From the NCBI GenBank assembly GCA_937959395.1, contig CALGLR010000060.1, positions 1-46,030 on the forward strand: a stretch of DNA of 46,030 nucleotides. The letters are read 5' to 3'. The notes under the pieces were generated by a model, which saw only the letters and a program-made list of their open reading frames with translations, searched no databases and was not told where the DNA came from. Source of the DNA: an uncultured Flavobacteriaceae bacterium (GTDB taxonomy: Bacteria > Bacteroidota > Bacteroidia > Flavobacteriales > Flavobacteriaceae). Shown one piece after another: positions 42,816 to 46,030 of this stretch (position 1 is its first letter; each line of letters begins with the position of its first letter). The translations under genes and the position numbers were made by a program.

Positions 42816-43595
42816 TTACATTTTTTCGATGAAATGCATTATATTTTTTAATAAATCGTCTTTATTTTCGACGTGACTCATATGCCCATCTGGAAAAACA
42901 ACTAATTCAACATCAACACCTTCTGCTTGATCAATTACATCTTGATAATCTAAAACGGGGTCTTTTTTTCCTGCTATCATCATCTTTTTATAAGGTGAAA
43001 AATGCAATAGCGCTTCCCGGTCTGTTCTAATTTTCATTCCTTCTTGAGCTGCGATATAGCCTTGCAATGGAGTCTTAAGCGCTTCCTCCTTTACATTATT
43101 AATTTCTTCTTTATAAAGCACTCGACTCTTAGGTCTAAACAAATTACCAATAGAAAGTCTTACAATACTCTTATAATTAGTTTTAACAGCTTGTATTGCT
43201 CTATTTCTTATTTCAATACGATTTTTATCATCTGCTCTTGTTGTAGAATTCATTAAACACAATCCTTTTAATGCATCTGGCTCATTTTCTGCGAAAGCAA
43301 GTGCTACGTATCCTCCCAAAGAATGACCTATAAAAGTAGATCGTTTAATTTTCAAATGCTTTAAAACAGCTCTAACAGCATCAGCCATATCTTCCATGGT
43401 ATGAACATAACCAATACAACCTGTATCTCCATGCCCAAGTAAATCGACACAAACAACTCTGTTTTTTTTAATCAACTTAGAAATAAAGGGTTCCCACATA
43501 GAACTGTTTTCAAGAAATCCATGAAGCAACACGATTACACTTCCTTTTCCTTGATCTGAATAAAAAACAGAAATACCTTTGTAATTTAAAATCAT
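42816..43595 (-). CDS. Alpha/beta hydrolase
   Basis: 259 residues with an alpha/beta hydrolase fold. The oxyanion region is LLHGFLENSSMWEP (about 23-36) and the nucleophile elbow is GHSLGG with Ser92. The acid is probably D212 in AGKKDPVLD, and the base H238 in FPDGHMSHVEN (H241 is the other candidate). The N-terminal YKGISVFYSDQGKG is typical of small soluble esterases or C-C hydrolases. No signal peptide, so cytoplasmic. Substrate unknown. Divergent from brnQ, 85 nt apart; a TATATTTG box lies upstream. Confidence 0.93.
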   Translation of the reverse strand: MILNYKGISVFYSDQGKGSVIVLLHGFLENSSMWEPFISKLIKKNRVVCVDLLGHGDTGCIGYVHTMEDMADAVRAVLKHLKIKRSTFIGHSLGGYVALAFAENEPDALKGLCLMNSTTRADDKNRIEIRNRAIQAVKTNYKSIVRLSIGNLFRPKSRVLYKEEINNVKEEALKTPLQGYIAAQEGMKIRTDREALLHFSPYKKMMIAGKKDPVLDYQDVIDQAEGVDVELVVFPDGHMSHVENKDDLLKNIMHFIEKM

Positions 43596-43614
43596 TTTTT
43601 AAACTATATTTAGA

Positions 43615-43622
43615 CAAATATA
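43615..43622 (-). promoter_or_regulatory. Probable -7 element for the alpha/beta hydrolase gene
   Basis: Minus-strand TATATTTG, 19 nt before the start codon at 43595. No -33 TTTG at the expected distance. Confidence 0.45.
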
Positions 43623-43680
43623 TAAAGAGTTTAAACCAGTAATTGTTTTTAACTCAATTTCATTTTTCAAAGATTAAAAT

Positions 43681-44970
43681 ATGAATAAAACCAAAGATGT
43701 TTTTATTGTAGGATTTGCTTTGTTCTCTATGTTTTTTGGAGCTGGAAATCTAATTCTACCTCCTTTTATAGGCTCGCAAGCTGGTCCAGATTGGATTTTT
43801 GTTACTTTGGGTTTTGTTATAACTGCCGTTATTATACCAATATTAGGAATCTTAGCACATGCTAAATTACAAGGGACTATGTACGATTTTGGCAAGAAAG
43901 TTTCCCCTGCTTTTAGTTTAATATATTGTTTTCTTGTCTATATAATATCGGTTGCTCTTCCTGCTCCTAGAACTGCGTCTGTAACACACGAAATGGCTAT
44001 AGCTCCTTTTTTTGGTTCTAGTTCACTCTTAACGAGTAGTATTTACTTTATAATTGTTTTCTTATTTGTTATTAATCGTACAAAAATTATAAATCTAATA
44101 GGTAAGTTTTTCACCCCTTTAATAGTAATTATACTACTAAGTATTATTTGCATTGGTTTGTTTTCTTCTCCAGAGACTGTTAATCCTTCTTTATTTAAAA
44201 CCCCTATAGTGAATGGGCTTCTAGAAGGTTATCAAACTTTTGATGCCATTGGAGCGGTTGTTGTTGGTGGTGTAATTATTATCTCATTAAATCTAAGAGG
44301 AATTGGCTCTTTTAATGAAAACAGAAAGCTTATAAGAAAGTCTGGGATTATAGCAGGAATATGTTTACTTGTGATTTACACCGGGCTTATCCTTACAAGT
44401 TCTTTATACAATTCTACTTTTAGTCCCGAAGCAAGTAGAACAGAAATACTCACCTCTTTAAGTACACAAACTTTAGGAGAAATAGGAACTACCTTTTTAA
44501 GCATGCTTGTAGCTCTTGCTTGTTTTACAACTGCAGTTGGAATAATAACTGGAACTGCAGATTATGTTATGGGCTTATTTAAAAATTCACAATTGGCATA
44601 TACAATTACAGCAGTAGCAAGTTGTATTATTGGTGTTGTTGTAGGACAATTTGATGTACACTATATTATCAACATTGCATTACCTGCATTAATGTTTATC
44701 TACCCGATAACTATAGTTTTGATCTTACTTAATTTATCCCCAAATAAATTTGCTTCAGATACCGTTTTCAAAGGCGTAGTAATAATGACTTTTATCTTTA
44801 GCATTCCAGATTTTTTAAAATTCATTATTCCTGTTGAAAATATTGAAGGCATAATTAACAACATTCCCTTTGCTAAACAAAGTTTAGGATGGGTAATACC
44901 AGCCATTATTACGTTCTTCATGTTAAATATTAAAACTTTTACGACTAAACAAAAAACACTTAATTTATAA
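43681..44970 (+). CDS. brnQ: Branched-chain amino acid transport protein BrnQ
   Basis: 429 residues, about twelve membrane segments, of the LIVCS (BrnQ) family of cation-coupled carriers for leucine, isoleucine and valine. Characteristic stretches are GFALFSMFFGAGNLILPPFI at the N-terminus, SVALPAPRTASVTHEMAIAP (family: GPRTAxVxFE), GYQTFDAIGAVVVGGVIIIS and LACFTTAVGIITGTADYVM. The length fits. It ends 3 nt before an AraC-family regulator gene in the same direction, so the two form an operon and the regulator may respond to the transported compound. Confidence 0.95.
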   Translation: MNKTKDVFIVGFALFSMFFGAGNLILPPFIGSQAGPDWIFVTLGFVITAVIIPILGILAHAKLQGTMYDFGKKVSPAFSLIYCFLVYIISVALPAPRTASVTHEMAIAPFFGSSSLLTSSIYFIIVFLFVINRTKIINLIGKFFTPLIVIILLSIICIGLFSSPETVNPSLFKTPIVNGLLEGYQTFDAIGAVVVGGVIIISLNLRGIGSFNENRKLIRKSGIIAGICLLVIYTGLILTSSLYNSTFSPEASRTEILTSLSTQTLGEIGTTFLSMLVALACFTTAVGIITGTADYVMGLFKNSQLAYTITAVASCIIGVVVGQFDVHYIINIALPALMFIYPITIVLILLNLSPNKFASDTVFKGVVIMTFIFSIPDFLKFIIPVENIEGIINNIPFAKQSLGWVIPAIITFFMLNIKTFTTKQKTLNL

Positions 44971-44973
44971 GTA

Positions 44974-45813
44974 ATGGCAGTACAAGAAATCTCAAACTAT
45001 AGCTTTAAAGATATTTTTTCATTAAGTGTTGTTGATTTTGAAAAAGCATGCATTGTCAATACGCCCGAACAGGTAAACGCATATAGTATTTATTGGATAA
45101 AAGAAGGAGAGGGATCTTATAGCATAGATTTCAAAAATTATTCTTTTAATGGTAATGTGTTATTTTTTCTATCTCCTGGACAAATCTTTTCTGTTGATGC
45201 TGAAAAAATAAAAGAAGCCTATAAACTTACTTTTGTAAGAGATTTTTATTGCATTCAAACTCATGATAAAGAAGTCGCTTGTAATGGTGTTCTTTTTAAT
45301 AATGTTTATGAAACCCCTTTTGTCAAACCATGTAAAAACGACACCAAGAAATTAAATTTTATTCTTGAAAGTTTAATCGAAGAATTTCAAAATGAAGAAA
45401 CTGCTCAATACGATATGCTTCAATCGTATTTAAAACAATTCATTGTGCACTCTGTTCGTATTAAGAAAGAACATTACCCTATAAAAAATGATGTTGAAAC
45501 AAAACTCTTCAAAGATTTTAGCCTGTTAGTAGAGCAAAATTATAAAATAATGCATTCGGTAACTAATTATGCTGAACGCTTAGGCATTTCACCTAAATCA
45601 CTAACCAAACATTTCCAAAAAGCTGGAGCAGAAACACCTAGTGATTTTATAAAAAACAGAATTATACTTGAAGCAAAACGTAAACTAATCTATTCAGACG
45701 ATTCCGTTAAACATATTGGTTACGACCTTGGCTTTAACGATTCTGCTTATTTTACAAGGTTTTTTACAAAAGCGACTTCAAAATCACCGCTTCAGTTCAA
45801 AAAAGAATACTAG
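44974..45813 (+). CDS. AraC family transcriptional regulator
   Basis: 279 residues. The N-terminal half (about 1-150) is cupin-like, with NTPEQVNAYSIYWIKEGEGS and NVLFFLSPGQIF, a probable ligand or dimerisation domain. The C-terminal AraC/XylS double helix-turn-helix spans about 180-279: first HTH in VTNYAERLGISPKSLTKHFQ, second in VKHIGYDLGFNDSAYFTRFF, ending with the family mark SKSPLQFKKEY. It starts 3 nt after brnQ, implying translational coupling. The effector is not known; branched-chain amino acids are a guess from context. It could equally regulate genes to the right of the window. Confidence 0.94.
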   Translation: MAVQEISNYSFKDIFSLSVVDFEKACIVNTPEQVNAYSIYWIKEGEGSYSIDFKNYSFNGNVLFFLSPGQIFSVDAEKIKEAYKLTFVRDFYCIQTHDKEVACNGVLFNNVYETPFVKPCKNDTKKLNFILESLIEEFQNEETAQYDMLQSYLKQFIVHSVRIKKEHYPIKNDVETKLFKDFSLLVEQNYKIMHSVTNYAERLGISPKSLTKHFQKAGAETPSDFIKNRIILEAKRKLIYSDDSVKHIGYDLGFNDSAYFTRFFTKATSKSPLQFKKEY

Positions 45814-45965
45814 TTAAATCACATTATCTTTTCATAACACATATTCCATTTAGGAAAACAATTCACTTATCCCGAAAAATTCATTGAAACAAAAGAAATC
45901 TGAGTGTAAAGCGTTATATTTAAGTATCTAAGATCAAATATTTCACTTTTAAAAACCACCCAGAT

Positions 45966-46030
45966 TTGAATACTAAAAATACATTATTTTATCGAGGAAA
46001 TCAATGCGTTTCGGTTGATTTTTCAGCTAC
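45966..46030 (+). CDS. Possible start of a gene cut by the right edge
   Basis: A frame opening at a TTG (45966) reads MNTKNTLFYRGNQCVSVDFS with Met for TTG and stays open to the window end. An in-frame ATG is absent, and the ATG at 46003 runs into a stop at once. The sequence looks protein-like but the family is not recognised. The preceding 150 nt (45814-45965) contain no terminator or clear promoter. Confidence 0.25.
   Translation, partial: MNTKNTLFYRGNQCVSVDFSA

Overview
The window is a chromosomal stretch of a low-GC member of the Bacteroidota, almost certainly family Flavobacteriaceae. The evidence is the gliding genes gldD and gldE next to mutY and ssb, type IX secretion (T9SS) substrates with type A and type B C-terminal sorting domains, a PorP/SprF-like protein, promoters of the Bacteroidota TAnnTTTG class, and the near absence of Shine-Dalgarno sequences. 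Genus cannot be fixed from the sequence alone. No tRNA, rRNA, CRISPR array, insertion sequence or prophage was seen.

Layout, left to right. 1-1,400: the 5' end of an unidentified gene, then the ribosomal operon rplU-rpmA, in which L21 carries an unusual helix-hairpin-helix tail. 1,438-7,100: a DUF4199 membrane protein, a tandem pair of M16 zinc-peptidase-like proteins (one catalytic, one not), a drug/metabolite-type transporter and a heavy-metal-associated (HMA) lipoprotein. 7,122-13,050: gldD, gldE, ssb and mutY on the minus strand, facing a divergent HU - 30-residue basic protein - RNase G group on the plus strand. 13,158-21,994: a minus-strand operon encoding a 1,991-residue repetitive T9SS adhesin, a PorP/SprF protein and an OmpA/PD40 protein, which together look like one surface secretion and anchoring unit. 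22,212-24,328: an aldo/keto reductase and a DUF3078 outer-membrane protein.

24,440-32,710 is the SUF iron-sulfur cluster operon, transcribed iscA-like, (dead four-helix-bundle gene), sufB, lipoprotein, sufC, sufD, sufS, lipoprotein, sufE, DUF59, DUF2480. It contains two lipoprotein genes of unknown function and a TTAGCTG heptamer repeat directly before the DUF2480 gene.

32,772-42,096 is the most interesting accessory part. A minus-strand cluster encodes a choice-of-anchor B surface protein with calcium-type repeats, a seven-bladed propeller lipoprotein, an MbnP-like lipoprotein and an MbnH/MauG-like di-heme peroxidase. The last two are the known pair in which the heme enzyme converts a tryptophan of MbnP to kynurenine to make a copper site. 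Two further choice-of-anchor B paralogues with T9SS type A tails flank a plus-strand thiL, which appears to be leaderless. 42,464-46,030 holds a small zinc-ribbon-like protein, an alpha/beta hydrolase, a BrnQ branched-chain amino acid carrier coupled to an AraC regulator, and a possible gene start at the right edge.

Candidate for a little-described system: the cell-surface copper/peroxidase cluster at 32,772-37,620 with its choice-of-anchor B relatives. The individual families are known, but this combination and its job in a flavobacterium are inferences.
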